Positions 46,947 through 55,540 are shown, counted from the stretch's first letter. The stretch is DNA of 64,000 nt from Flaviaestuariibacter flavus (GCF_004337505.1 NZ_SJZI01000047.1:1-64000); one strand, 5' to 3'. Made by a program: numbers and translations. The notes: a model not told the origin generated them from the sequence alone.

Positions 46947-48530
46947 TTATTCCTGCGCCAGGGGCAGGTACACCGTAAAGGTTGCGCCCGCGCCGGGAGC
47001 GCTGCTTGCGGCGATGGCCCCGCCGTGGCGGTGCACGATCTTCTGGCAAAGCGCAAGCCCGAGGCCGGTGCCTTCGTAGCGGTCTTTGGGATGCAGGCGC
47101 GTAAAGGTTTTGAATATGCTGTCGGTGTAGGCCGGGTCGAAGCCGATGCCCGAGTCGGCCACGGAGATCACTGCGTAGGCCTGCTTCCGGTGGAGGTGCT
47201 GCTCCTGTATTTCTACGGATGTGGCCGTCCGGCTCGTGATGCGCACCCGCGGCGCTTCACCGGGGCGGCCGAACTTGAGGGCGTTGTTCACCAGGTTGAA
47301 AAACAGCTGGTGCAGCAGCACCGGCACGCCATTCAGTTGCGGCAATGCGTCGATGTGGAGCTGCGCGCCGGTTTTCTGGACCTGCAGCTCGAGGTCGGAA
47401 ACAACGTTCTCCAGCGTTTCTGTAAGGTCAACCACTTTTACATCGCGATCTTCCAGGTGGTCGGCCACCGAGTAATGCAGCACCCCGTCGATCATCTGGG
47501 TCATGCGCGCGGCGGACGTTTCGATGCGGGAAAGGTAGTCGGGGCCGGGCGCGGGCAGGTCATCGCCAAACTCCTGCTGCAGGCGGCTTACGAAGGTGCG
47601 GATCTTGCGCAGCGGCTCTTTGAGGTCGTGCGAGGCTACGTGGGCAAACTGCTGCAGGTCGTCGTTGGAGCGCAGCAGCTCGCTGGCCTGCCGGCTCAGC
47701 GTTTCATTGAGGGCCTTCAGTGTGCGGGTTTGCTCGGCCACTTCCTGTTCCAGCAGGCCGGCGTTGTCTTTATGGCTTTGAATGTCGGAGGCGGCGCAGA
47801 TCCATTTCACGAGGCGGCCGGCTTCGTCTTTGAGTGGCAGCACCTGCGCGGAAAACCAGCGGTAACGGTCTGTATGGACGTTGCGCAGGCGGTATTCCCA
47901 TTGCACCGGCACCACCTGCTGCTGGGCCATCTGCCAGAGGTCGAGCACCACCGGCAGGTCGTCGGGGTGCATCATACTGATGCGGCCTTCGCGGCCCACG
48001 CTTTCATCGTCCTGGCCGGTATAGGTATACCAGCGGTCGTTTACATATTCGGTGTTGCCGCCCGCATCCACGATCCACACGATCTGCGGGATGGAGTTGG
48101 TGAGCAGGCGGAAGCGTTCTTCGCTTTCGCGCAGGGTTTGCTCGGCTGCTTTTTGCCGGTGGATGTTGGTGGCGGTGCCAAACCAGTGGCTGATGTCGCC
48201 GGCGGCGTCGCGCTGCGGCAGTGCGCGGGTGAGGTGCCAGCAAAAGGAGCCGTCGGCCAGCTGCATCCGGTGCTCCGATTCAAAGGGAAGGCCGGTGGCC
48301 AGGCATTGCATCCAGGTAAGGGCGGTGTTGCCCGCATCTTCCGGGTGAATGATCCCCTGCCATTCCCAGCTGCCGTCGGCGAGCTGGTGGGCGCCGGAAT
48401 ATTCGTGTATGCGTGAATTGAAATAGGTTACCCTTCCCTGCGCATCGGCCATAAATACGAGTTGCGGCATGGCGTCGGCCAGCTGCAGCATGGGATTGTC
48501 GAGCGAGTTGGTGGAGGTGCGGAAAGGCAT
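46947..48530 (-). CDS. PAS domain sensor histidine kinase, cytoplasmic
   Basis: A 527-residue kinase without transmembrane segments. Two PAS domains (about residues 15-125 and 140-255; the second with WIVDAGGNTEYVNDRWYTYTG) and PAC motifs are followed by a coiled coil and a HisKA domain with the phosphorylated His in ASHDLKEPLRKIRTF. The ATPase domain has N box FFNLVNNALKFG, G1 VADSGIGFDP and G2 GTGLGLALCQKIV. The signal is probably a soluble ligand or redox state. The neighbouring receiver protein (46526-46921) is a candidate target. Confidence 0.95.
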   Translation of the reverse strand: MPFRTSTNSLDNPMLQLADAMPQLVFMADAQGRVTYFNSRIHEYSGAHQLADGSWEWQGIIHPEDAGNTALTWMQCLATGLPFESEHRMQLADGSFCWHLTRALPQRDAAGDISHWFGTATNIHRQKAAEQTLRESEERFRLLTNSIPQIVWIVDAGGNTEYVNDRWYTYTGQDDESVGREGRISMMHPDDLPVVLDLWQMAQQQVVPVQWEYRLRNVHTDRYRWFSAQVLPLKDEAGRLVKWICAASDIQSHKDNAGLLEQEVAEQTRTLKALNETLSRQASELLRSNDDLQQFAHVASHDLKEPLRKIRTFVSRLQQEFGDDLPAPGPDYLSRIETSAARMTQMIDGVLHYSVADHLEDRDVKVVDLTETLENVVSDLELQVQKTGAQLHIDALPQLNGVPVLLHQLFFNLVNNALKFGRPGEAPRVRITSRTATSVEIQEQHLHRKQAYAVISVADSGIGFDPAYTDSIFKTFTRLHPKDRYEGTGLGLALCQKIVHRHGGAIAASSAPGAGATFTVYLPLAQE

Positions 48531-48620
48531 CAGTTAGAGTTGGCGGGTTGAAGGTCGGCAATCGGGCGACATAGGGGGGCTTCAATAGGTCAAATCCCTT
48601 ATTGAGCCCTTGAATGGCCC

Positions 48621-50144
48621 TCAGGCCTCGGTGGCCCGGCCGAGGAAGGCGGCCACTTCTTCCAGCACGCGCCGGTCGTTGCTCAGGCGGGGCACTTTGT
48701 GCTGTCCGCCCAGCTTGCCTTTGCTTTCGAGCCAGCGCTCAAAGGAGCCCGCGGGCACGGGCACGATCTGCGGGCCGCGCAGGGCGATGTCCTTATGCCG
48801 CTTTGCCTCGTAGTCGCTGTTGGCTTCCTTGAGGGCCGCGTCAAGAGCATCGGCAAAGGGAGCGATGTCTTCGGGCACCTGTTGAAACTCGATGAGCCAT
48901 TCGTGGGCGCCGTTGTCTTCGCCGGAGAAGTATACCGGCGCGGCCGTATAGTCGTTGACGGTAAGCCCGGTGGCGCGGCAGGCGGCGGCAATGGCCTTGT
49001 CGGCATTATCAATGATCAACTCTTCGCCGAAGGCGTTGATGAAATGCTTCATACGCCCCGACACGCGCACGCGGAAGGGCGACAGCGAGGTGAACTGCAC
49101 CGTGTCGCCGGGGAGGTAGCGCCAGAGGCCGCCGTTGGTGGTGATCACGAGGGCGTATTGCCGGCCCAGCTCCACTTCGTCGAGCTGCAGGGTGCGCGGC
49201 TGCGGGGCGTCCCACTCGCCGGCGGGAATGAATTCGTAGAAGATGCCGTGGTCGAGCATCAGCAGCATGCCCTCCGCGTTGATATCGTCCTGCGCCGCGA
49301 AGAAGCCCTCCGAGGCGTTGTACATCTCGAGGTAGTTGATGGGCGCGCCGATCAGTTCTTCGAAGGCCTTGCGGTAAGGAACGAAAGAAACGCCGCCGTG
49401 CATGTACAGCTCCAGCGAGGGCCATACTTCCTTGATGGTGCTTTTGCCCGTCAGCTCGAGGATGCGCCGCAGCAGCACCATCAGCCAGGTGGGCACGCCC
49501 GCCATCGAGGTTACGTTTTCGTGGATGGTATGCTGCGCCAGCTTTTCGATCTTGGCTTCCCATTCGTCCATGAGGATGATGGGCAGCTCGGGCGTGCGCA
49601 GCCAGTTGCTCCAGAAGGGTGAGTTCTGTACCACCACGGCCGACAGGTCGCCGTACTGGATGTCGTCATTGAGCTGGCTTACCTGGTGGGAGCCGCCGAT
49701 AATCAGGCCCTTGCCGGTGAGCAGGTCGGAGTCGGGGTGGGCCGCATAGTACATGGTAAGTACATCCTTCGAAGCCTTGTAGTGATTGTCCTTGAGGCTT
49801 TCGTCGGATACGGGGATGAACTTGCTTTTGTCGGAGGTGGTGCCGCTGCTTTTGGCAAACCAGCCAACCGGTGTGTTCCAGAGCAGCTGCTCTTCGCCCT
49901 GGAGCATGCGGTCGATCCAGGGTTTCAGGTCTTCGTACTGGGTGAGGGGCACCTGCTCTTTCCACTGCTTCAGCGACTGGATGGCCGAGAAGCCGTGCTG
50001 CCGGCCGTACTCGGTATACTGGCCGGCCGCCAGGAGGTCCTGCCACACGTTGTACTGGGTGGCCACCGGGTCGGTGCGCCACTGCTCTACCGACCAGAGG
50101 CGTAAGCGGGCAAATCTCGATATGGCAGGGCTGAGTAGTTTCAT
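48621..50144 (-). CDS. GH3 auxin-responsive promoter family acyl-adenylase
   Basis: A 507-residue protein of the ANL adenylating superfamily. The P-loop-like signature is FAKSSGTTSDKSKFIPVS; further conserved parts are YMHGGVSFVPYRKAFE, YLEMYNASEGFFAAQDD, and the hinge region GRMKHFINAFGEELII. Plant relatives conjugate amino acids to jasmonate or auxin; the bacterial ones probably activate a carboxylic acid with ATP and join it to an amine, but the substrate is unknown. Length is normal. Cytoplasmic. Alone in its unit. Confidence 0.92.
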   Translation of the reverse strand: MKLLSPAISRFARLRLWSVEQWRTDPVATQYNVWQDLLAAGQYTEYGRQHGFSAIQSLKQWKEQVPLTQYEDLKPWIDRMLQGEEQLLWNTPVGWFAKSSGTTSDKSKFIPVSDESLKDNHYKASKDVLTMYYAAHPDSDLLTGKGLIIGGSHQVSQLNDDIQYGDLSAVVVQNSPFWSNWLRTPELPIILMDEWEAKIEKLAQHTIHENVTSMAGVPTWLMVLLRRILELTGKSTIKEVWPSLELYMHGGVSFVPYRKAFEELIGAPINYLEMYNASEGFFAAQDDINAEGMLLMLDHGIFYEFIPAGEWDAPQPRTLQLDEVELGRQYALVITTNGGLWRYLPGDTVQFTSLSPFRVRVSGRMKHFINAFGEELIIDNADKAIAAACRATGLTVNDYTAAPVYFSGEDNGAHEWLIEFQQVPEDIAPFADALDAALKEANSDYEAKRHKDIALRGPQIVPVPAGSFERWLESKGKLGGQHKVPRLSNDRRVLEEVAAFLGRATEA

Positions 50145-50456
50145 GTGTGGACGCCGGCAAGATAGCCAACGTAGGTTGAATAGCGAATAACGATTAACGA
50201 ATAGCGGCGATGCAGGTTTTCCGGTAGCGGCGGGCCTTGCGGCGGACGCCCGGTGCCAAACGGTGGCATGCAGGTGACCATCCGGGAGCGTGCAGTGATC
50301 ACTGGGTGCCGTGCAGGTGCCCCTGGGGGGGTGTTGCGGCGTCCGGCGACATCCCGGCGGCGTTCACCGAAGTTTTTGCCGCCGTCGGCTAGGAGCGGCG
50401 CCGGTGGCGGCTTTCCGGTTGGAATTTTGCTCCTGCCTGAAAAACCAAATCCACCC
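50145..50456. other. Spacer with no recognised gene
   Basis: About 310 GC-rich bases with direct GTGCAGGTG-type words (50270-50320) but no arm-core-arm repeat and no coding frame with the codon habits of the neighbours. A GAATTTTG promoter-like element (50422-50429) near its end belongs to the small gene at 50457. Confidence 0.4.
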
Positions 50457-50552
50457 ATGAACGAACTTGTCTCGCGCCACTCGCTCCGTAGCCTTGTGAA
50501 GCTTTTCTTCGTAATCTTCGTACTGCTGGTACTTGTGAACGTGTTTCACTGA
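50457..50552 (+). CDS. 31-residue single-helix membrane protein
   Basis: A tiny open frame: MNELVSRHSLRSLVKLFF, then VIFVLLVLVNVFH and a stop. A basic N-terminal face (Arg, His, Arg, Lys) precedes a hydrophobic helix, so the protein should insert with its N-terminus inside. It has a promoter-like GAATTTTG 28 bases ahead and a terminator 46 bases after the stop, which together make a full small transcription unit. No family recognised; its size is below most gene-calling limits. Confidence 0.55.
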   Translation: MNELVSRHSLRSLVKLFFVIFVLLVLVNVFH

Positions 50553-50596
50553 GTATCGGACAGGCGGAAAACGCAGAAATCCCGGAAAAAATTTGA

Positions 50597-50622
50597 AGCC
50601 TTCGCTATGCGGAGGCTTTTTC
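50597..50622 (+). terminator. Intrinsic terminator of the 31-residue protein gene
   Basis: GCCTTCGC-TAT-GCGGAGGC, an eight-base-pair stem with one G-T pair, followed by TTTTTCG and preceded by an A-run. Confidence 0.8.
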
Positions 50623-50635
50623 GTTGGCAGCAGTC

Positions 50636-50754
50636 AGAGAAAGAACGCTGATTCCGCACGCGGAATACGCGGATTGGTTATGATTTGCACTGATGTTGGT
50701 ACCGATATCCGCGTTTGTCATAACAGATCATAAAAAATCCGCGTTCTTTCTCTT
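50636..50754. repeat. Dispersed palindromic repeat, GAGAGAAAGAACGC family, copy D (inverted)
   Basis: AGAGAAAGAACGCTGATTCC with the inner TTCCGCACGCGGAA palindrome at the left and ATAAAAAATCCGCGTTCTTT at the right, i.e. the opposite orientation to copies A-C. It lies between the convergent small gene and the carboxypeptidase-regulatory-domain gene. Confidence 0.85.
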
Positions 50755-50762
50755 CTTCTTTT

Positions 50763-51830
50763 CTATGGGTTGTAATCATACGGCAGCTGGTCCGCCAGGT
50801 TCTTCCAGCTCCAGTAGCCTTCGTTTACCCAGCTGCGTTGCTCGGTGAAGTAGCCGTTGGGTTTTACGAGGATGGCGTCCTTCAGCTCGATATAGGAGAT
50901 CTGCAGGGGTACGTTCTTCGGCAGCCCCATCTGCTCCAGGTATCCGGCCTCCGGCTTTGCTTTGAGGTAGCTCACGCTCACCTTGCGCGGAAACCAGAGC
51001 TCGGCGTTGCCGGTGCTGTCGTCGAAGAAATAATAGCTCGTGTCGTAGGGATTGGTGAGGCGGCCAAACTGGGTTGCGCTGCCTTCCGAAAGCATGTCTA
51101 CCGTAAAGCCGTCCTGCTTCAGGGTGCTGTCGTAATAGGAGCGGATGAAGTGCAGCCGCGACCCGAGATAGGCCGTCTCGCGCGCCCTGGCCCAGGCGGC
51201 CTGCTGCGTGGCATCGCCTTCCATCGGCAGGAAAAGGCAGTTGCCGCGGTAGGAGTTGATGTCGGTCTTATAGTAATAAACAAACGAGTCGAGGTTGTAT
51301 TGCAGGTTGTAGCCGAGGGCGGCGTTGGAGATCTTCAGCGGCTCGGAGGCGAACACCTTCAGCTTGTTGCTGCGCTTGTAAAAGAAAAAGCGCAGGGCCG
51401 CCGGGTTTTCGAGCTTCGTCTGCTTCGCGTTTTCCGTCTTGCCCAAAAAGTGACCGAGGAAAAACTCGCCGTATTTCTCCCAGCCGTCGGGTACTTCGTT
51501 GGACACCTGGATCACCACTTCGGCCATGCTCTTGTCTTCCTTCTTCAGTGCGAAATTGAGGGTCTGGTCGCCGGAGCCTTCCACGTTCATCCGCTTCGAT
51601 TCGTAGCCGGTGTAGGATACCACCAGCTCGTAGCCGCCCTTGCCCAGCGAGAGGCGGTAGCTGCCGTCGGCCTTCGACACCATACCAATGGTGGTGTTCT
51701 GCGCGAACACGGAGGCGCCCTCGAGGGGCTGGCCCGTTTCGGCATCGGTGATGGTGCCGCTGATCACACCTTGCGCGAAAGAAAACAAGGTAAGGAGGGT
51801 GGCGGAAAGCGAAAGAAGGAGCTTTTTCAT
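50763..51830 (-). CDS. Carboxypeptidase-regulatory-like domain protein, exported
   Basis: A 355-residue protein. After the signal (KLLLSLSATLLTLFSFAQ) comes one CarboxypepD_reg-like beta-sandwich (ISGTITDAETGQPLEGASVF to YTGYESKRMNV), as at the front of SusC receptors, then a linker and a domain of about 250 residues with many aromatic residues (DSFVYYYKTDINSYRG; DTSYYFFDDSTGNAELW). No barrel or peptidase motif follows, so it is a free-standing, probably periplasmic or surface protein of unknown role. Start at 51830 follows a TATCTTAG element; the frame to 51923 is repeat DNA. Confidence 0.82.
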   Translation of the reverse strand: MKKLLLSLSATLLTLFSFAQGVISGTITDAETGQPLEGASVFAQNTTIGMVSKADGSYRLSLGKGGYELVVSYTGYESKRMNVEGSGDQTLNFALKKEDKSMAEVVIQVSNEVPDGWEKYGEFFLGHFLGKTENAKQTKLENPAALRFFFYKRSNKLKVFASEPLKISNAALGYNLQYNLDSFVYYYKTDINSYRGNCLFLPMEGDATQQAAWARARETAYLGSRLHFIRSYYDSTLKQDGFTVDMLSEGSATQFGRLTNPYDTSYYFFDDSTGNAELWFPRKVSVSYLKAKPEAGYLEQMGLPKNVPLQISYIELKDAILVKPNGYFTEQRSWVNEGYWSWKNLADQLPYDYNP

Positions 51831-51837
51831 GGAGTGG

Positions 51838-51845
51838 CTAAGATA
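51838..51845 (-). promoter_or_regulatory. Putative -7 element (TATCTTAG)
   Basis: TATCTTAG on the minus strand has one mismatch to TAnnTTTG and ends 7 bases before the ATG at 51830. Confidence 0.45.
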
Positions 51846-51861
51846 CGCTGCCCGGCTGGGG

Positions 51862-51980
51862 GAGAGAAAGAACGCAGATTTTTTATGATTTGTTATGATA
51901 ATCGCGGATATCGGTACCAACATCAGCTTTTATCATAATTAATCTGCGCATTCCGCTGGCGGAATCAGCGTTCTTTCTCT
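51862..51980. repeat. Dispersed palindromic repeat, GAGAGAAAGAACGC family, copy E
   Basis: Left arm GAGAGAAAGAACGCAGATTT, right arm with TATCATAATTAATCTGCGC, the inner TTCCGCTGGCGGAA near-palindrome and end GCGTTCTTTCTCTG. Its last 16 bases carry the final codons (E-K-E-R) and TGA stop of the patatin-like gene. Confidence 0.85.
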
Positions 51981-54193
51981 GGTGCCATCAGCCCCAGCAT
52001 CCTTGCAACGCTGTGCTGGTTGGCTTCGCTGTTGATGGAGCCGGCGATATCGAGCTTCTCGCGCTTGGTGAGGTGGAAGTTGAGCGCCGCCTTGTTCTCC
52101 TGCTTGTTGGGAATGTATTGGAACGACACGCGGTGAATGGGGAAGCGGCTTGTGCCGAGGAAATAAGAAGCCATATCGCCCTGGGCATAGTCCATCATCT
52201 TATACCAGTTGTGCTGCAGCAGGAAGAAGGGCTTCACGGCGTTCTCGGTCATGGTGCTGGCGTCGTAGGGATTTTCCCAGCCGCCGTCCATGCGGTCGCG
52301 CACCTGCACCAGCAGGGCGCCGCGGGTGTTCTTTTCAATCCAGCCGTGCATCGCCGCCAGGAAGCGCAGGGCCGTTTCCACGCCGTAGTTGTCGCGCAGG
52401 CCGCCGTCCATCACGTCGGTAACGGGGTCGGTGGGGATCATCACGTTGGGCAGCACCACGGGGAAGGTGGCGTTCATCCGGAGGGCGGAGAGCAGGTGCA
52501 GGTTGTACGGATCCTGCTGGCGGAAGTAGCTGAGGAAGTCTACTGCGTCGGGCGAGCCGGCGTCGAGGCTGTCGCTGGGTGCGGTCATCATGAAGCGCAG
52601 CGGCTGCGTGGAGATGAGCAGCTTCTTGGCATCGCGGGTGATGACGTTGTGATAAAAGATCAGCGGGATGCGCGCCGCTGCTTCGTCGGCGCGGTAGTCG
52701 CCAAGGCGGCGGTCGAGATAGCCGCGGGTGTTGCGGTTGAGGGCCTGCTCGAAAGCATAGCCGCGGTCTTTGATATAGGTGTACCGGCCGTCGGTGAACT
52801 TATGCTGCGGCGAAAAGAGGTCGCGGATAACGAAGGAGGTGAAGGTCGGGTTGAGCAGGTCGCGCGCGATATCGTCTACCCAGCGCGCGTCGTGCAGGTT
52901 GATGGTGGAATCGGTAAGGTGGCGGCGGTACAGCTCGCGGAAATAAGTAGCGCCGATCATGCCGCCCGAGGCGCCGGTGATGAGAAAGGTTTTTTTCATC
53001 ATGGCGCCGCCGGTGATGGAGTCGAGGTGCTGCAGCACATTCATGGTGAAGGTGGCGCTGCGGGTGCCGCCGCCCGAGGTGGCCACCAGGATCAGCAGGG
53101 GTTTTTCCTCGCCCTGGCGGGCTTTCCAGCGCTCCAGGATGGCGATCATATTGTCGCGGTCGGCCTGCACGGCGGCGGGTGTTGCCAGGGCGGAAAGGCT
53201 TTCGGCGGAATACTTCGGACGCTCGTCGCGGTTGGCGTAGTTGAGGCCGTAGGCGCGGTTGCGCGGGTCGATCCACTCATTCTGGTACAGCACGTTGAGC
53301 AGCAGCAGGAAGGCGATCAGGATGGGCGCGCTCCAGCTCTGGAAGAAATAGGCAAAGGCCCCGGACACGCCGATGAGGATGGCGCAGAAAAGCATCAGCG
53401 ATGCCGCGGCGGGAAGCTGGAAGGCCGGCAGGTCGAGAAAGAAGCCAAGCGCCACCAGGAACAGGAAAGCAAAGACCATGGAAAGCACGGCGGCGAAGTG
53501 ATGGCGCTTGAAGATCTTTTCCATCAGCTCGGCGGAATAGTGGCTCACGTCGCGGCAGCGCCGAACACGCAGCAGCGAATCGAGAAACCATTCCGAGCGG
53601 ATGAGGGTGCGACCGCCCGTCGGGGCCTGCTCGGGCTGGAGTTGTGCGATGACATTTCCCGCCTTCTTGAACAGCGGCTGCAGGCCGCGCAGGATGGTCT
53701 TGTCGGCCCGGAAGAAATAAAGAAAGGAAACCACCAGTATCAGCAGCAGCCCGCCTACGAAGCCGAGTATCAGCAGGAGGATCTCGCCGTTGGGAATGAG
53801 CTCGCGGTAGTGGGCGAATGAATAAGCGCGGAAGAAAAAGAAGATGAGAAAGCCGAGGGGCAGCGCGCTGTTGTTGATGCAGTATTTAAGAAAGGGAAAC
53901 TGCGTGGCCGCCAGGAAGGTGAAGTGCCGGCTGAAGAGGATGAAGGTGGTGATGTTCCAGCACATGATGAACACGCCCATGGCCGCGCCCACCAGCATCG
54001 TGCTGAGGGCGTTCACATCGCCCAGGTATTCGGGTGCGAGAAAGAGGGCCTCGGCACCGAAGGTCTTCATGAAAGCACCGCCAACCACCGCAAAGAGCAG
54101 GAGCCAGAAAAGCAACAGGACCTGGTATTTCCTGAAGTGAAGAAAAAGTAATTGTACGGGTAGTGAATAGAATATGCCTCTCAGGTACGCCAT
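51965..54193 (-). CDS. Patatin-like phospholipase, integral membrane
   Basis: A 742-residue protein. The N-terminal half has about eight transmembrane helices (LLLFWLLLFAVVGGAFM; FLIFFFFRAYSFA; LLLILGFVGGLLLILVVSFLYFF). The C-terminal half is a patatin/RssA lipase domain: oxyanion loop ATSGGGTRSAT, nucleophile elbow ITGASGGMIG (G-x-S-x-G Ser), and the Asp of the catalytic pair in VMDGGLRDNYG. It probably hydrolyses lipid acyl chains at the inner membrane. The fusion to a polytopic helix bundle is unusual compared with soluble bacterial patatins. The C-terminal EKER comes from repeat copy E. Confidence 0.88.
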   Translation of the reverse strand: MAYLRGIFYSLPVQLLFLHFRKYQVLLLFWLLLFAVVGGAFMKTFGAEALFLAPEYLGDVNALSTMLVGAAMGVFIMCWNITTFILFSRHFTFLAATQFPFLKYCINNSALPLGFLIFFFFRAYSFAHYRELIPNGEILLLILGFVGGLLLILVVSFLYFFRADKTILRGLQPLFKKAGNVIAQLQPEQAPTGGRTLIRSEWFLDSLLRVRRCRDVSHYSAELMEKIFKRHHFAAVLSMVFAFLFLVALGFFLDLPAFQLPAAASLMLFCAILIGVSGAFAYFFQSWSAPILIAFLLLLNVLYQNEWIDPRNRAYGLNYANRDERPKYSAESLSALATPAAVQADRDNMIAILERWKARQGEEKPLLILVATSGGGTRSATFTMNVLQHLDSITGGAMMKKTFLITGASGGMIGATYFRELYRRHLTDSTINLHDARWVDDIARDLLNPTFTSFVIRDLFSPQHKFTDGRYTYIKDRGYAFEQALNRNTRGYLDRRLGDYRADEAAARIPLIFYHNVITRDAKKLLISTQPLRFMMTAPSDSLDAGSPDAVDFLSYFRQQDPYNLHLLSALRMNATFPVVLPNVMIPTDPVTDVMDGGLRDNYGVETALRFLAAMHGWIEKNTRGALLVQVRDRMDGGWENPYDASTMTENAVKPFFLLQHNWYKMMDYAQGDMASYFLGTSRFPIHRVSFQYIPNKQENKAALNFHLTKREKLDIAGSINSEANQHSVARMLGLMAPEKER

Positions 54194-54233
54194 GGAAGGG
54201 TGGTGCTTGATCGGGCGTAAGTTACCGAAGAAA

Positions 54234-54336
54234 ATGTGTGATGTCCGATCTCCGATGTCCGATTTGGCTGGCGCATGCTAAAAAGGATCGCACAGCGATC
54301 CTTTTACATCCGACATCCGACATCGGAGATCTCACA
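54234..54336. repeat. GATGTCCGATCTCCGATGTCC element with terminator core
   Basis: Left arm GTGATGTCCGATCTCCGATG, right arm CATCCGACATCCGACATCGG, AGATCTCAC; between them the AAAAAGGATCGC-ACA-GCGATCCTTTT hairpin. The whole 100 bases form one long imperfect fold between patatin and ctaA genes. Confidence 0.8.
54278..54304. terminator. Intrinsic terminator GGATCGC-ACA-GCGATCC
   Basis: Perfect seven-base-pair stem with AAAAA before and TTTT after; serves the minus-strand ctaA gene ending at 54332. It forms the core of the surrounding repeat. Confidence 0.8.
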
Positions 54337-55399
54337 ATACACTCGGTCGTTTGTTGCGGAGCAGGAAGGCGTTTGCCACCAGGGCGAGCAGCAGCAGCAG
54401 GGCGGTAAACTGGTGCAGCTGCGCCATCCATTCGAAGTCGTTCCAGCGCGCCGGGCGGATGTGTACGGAGGTGAGCACCGTTGCCACGCCGAGCGCCACC
54501 TGCACCAGCACAAGCAGCAGCGGCAGGATGCGTGTTTTGGCAAAGAGGGCCGTGGGCCGGCGGCGGAAGGCGCGGTAGGTCCACACCAGGATGAATACCG
54601 TAAGCAGGTAGGCCAGGTTGCGGTGGATGAAATGAATGGTGATGCGGTCTTCGATGGCGCTGACGAGCCCGTGGGGGAAGATGCGCGGCACGAGGGTGCC
54701 GTTGATGTCGGGCCAGGTGGGCGCTGCCGGCGCGGCACGGTGGCCGGCCATCAGCGCACCGAAGATGAGTTGCAGGCCGAGCAGTCCCACGATCCACCAG
54801 GTGGCGGTGCGGAGGCGGGGCGCGGTCACCTTATCGTGCGGGTCGGTGAGCAGCTGCAGGGCAAACCAGAAGGTATAGCACAGCAGGCCGAGGGCGAAGA
54901 TGAAATGCAGCGCGAGCCGCGTGGGCTTTACATAGATGGCGTCGCCTTCGAGGCCCGAGGCCACCATGATCCAGCCGATGGCGCCCTGCAATCCGCCCAG
55001 GATGAAGAGCACCAGCAGGGGCTTGATCATGTCCTGCCGGAAGCGGCGCTGCACGAGGAACACCACGAAGGGGATGGCGAACACGACGCCGATGAGGCGG
55101 CCCCAGAGGCGGTGAAACCATTCCCAGAAATAAATGAATTTGAAATCGGAGAGCTGGAAGTCGGAGTTGAGCAGGCGGTATTGCGGCGACTGCTGGTACT
55201 TGTGAAACTCGGCGAGCCACTGGCCCTGGTTGAGGGGCGGCAGCGCGCCCGTGACCACGTTCCATTCAGTGATGGATAGCCCCGAGCCGGTAAGACGGGT
55301 GATGCCGCCCAGGATGACCTGCACGATGACCATGACAACGCCGATGAGGAGCCAGATGGCCACGGGGCGGGAGGAGCGGGACTTGAAGGTGGATCTCAA
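54332..55399 (-). CDS. ctaA: Haem A synthase (COX15/CtaA)
   Basis: A 355-residue inner-membrane enzyme that oxidises the C8 methyl of haem O to make haem A for aa3 oxidases. Eight helices are visible. The family signature [19 protein letters not shown] stands near the start, and the four haem-ligand His are in [33 protein letters not shown] and [10 protein letters not shown]. No ATG precedes the first helix: the likely start is the TTG at 55399 (then [15 protein letters not shown]), 24 bases after a TACTTTTG promoter element. The frame open to 56215 runs antisense through rnhB and is not coding. Confidence 0.9.
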   Translation of the reverse strand: MRSTFKSRSSRPVAIWLLIGVVMVIVQVILGGITRLTGSGLSITEWNVVTGALPPLNQGQWLAEFHKYQQSPQYRLLNSDFQLSDFKFIYFWEWFHRLWGRLIGVVFAIPFVVFLVQRRFRQDMIKPLLVLFILGGLQGAIGWIMVASGLEGDAIYVKPTRLALHFIFALGLLCYTFWFALQLLTDPHDKVTAPRLRTATWWIVGLLGLQLIFGALMAGHRAAPAAPTWPDINGTLVPRIFPHGLVSAIEDRITIHFIHRNLAYLLTVFILVWTYRAFRRRPTALFAKTRILPLLLVLVQVALGVATVLTSVHIRPARWNDFEWMAQLHQFTALLLLLALVANAFLLRNKRPSVL

Positions 55400-55422
55400 G
55401 AAAGACTTTTTGGTGTGCGCGG

Positions 55423-55430
55423 CAAAAGTA
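55423..55430 (-). promoter_or_regulatory. -7 element of ctaA (TACTTTTG)
   Basis: TACTTTTG on the minus strand is an exact TAnnTTTG match, supporting a start downstream of it and therefore the TTG codon at 55399. Confidence 0.6.
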
Positions 55431-55442
55431 CGCCCCGGTTGC

Positions 55443-55492
55443 TGAGAGAAGGAACGCAGATAGCGCAGATTCTTTTGGCTTGTTATGATAAA
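55443..55492. repeat. Half copy of the GAGAGAAAGAACGC palindromic repeat, copy F
   Basis: GAGAGAAGGAACGCAGATAG, CGCAGATTC, then GGCTTGTTATGATAAATTGG: one arm of the family without the right half. It lies in the divergent spacer between ctaA and rnhB. Confidence 0.65.
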
Positions 55493-55540
55493 TTGGGCGT
55501 AAATCCGATCCTTTCTTGTCCTTCGCTTGATTTCTCTTCC

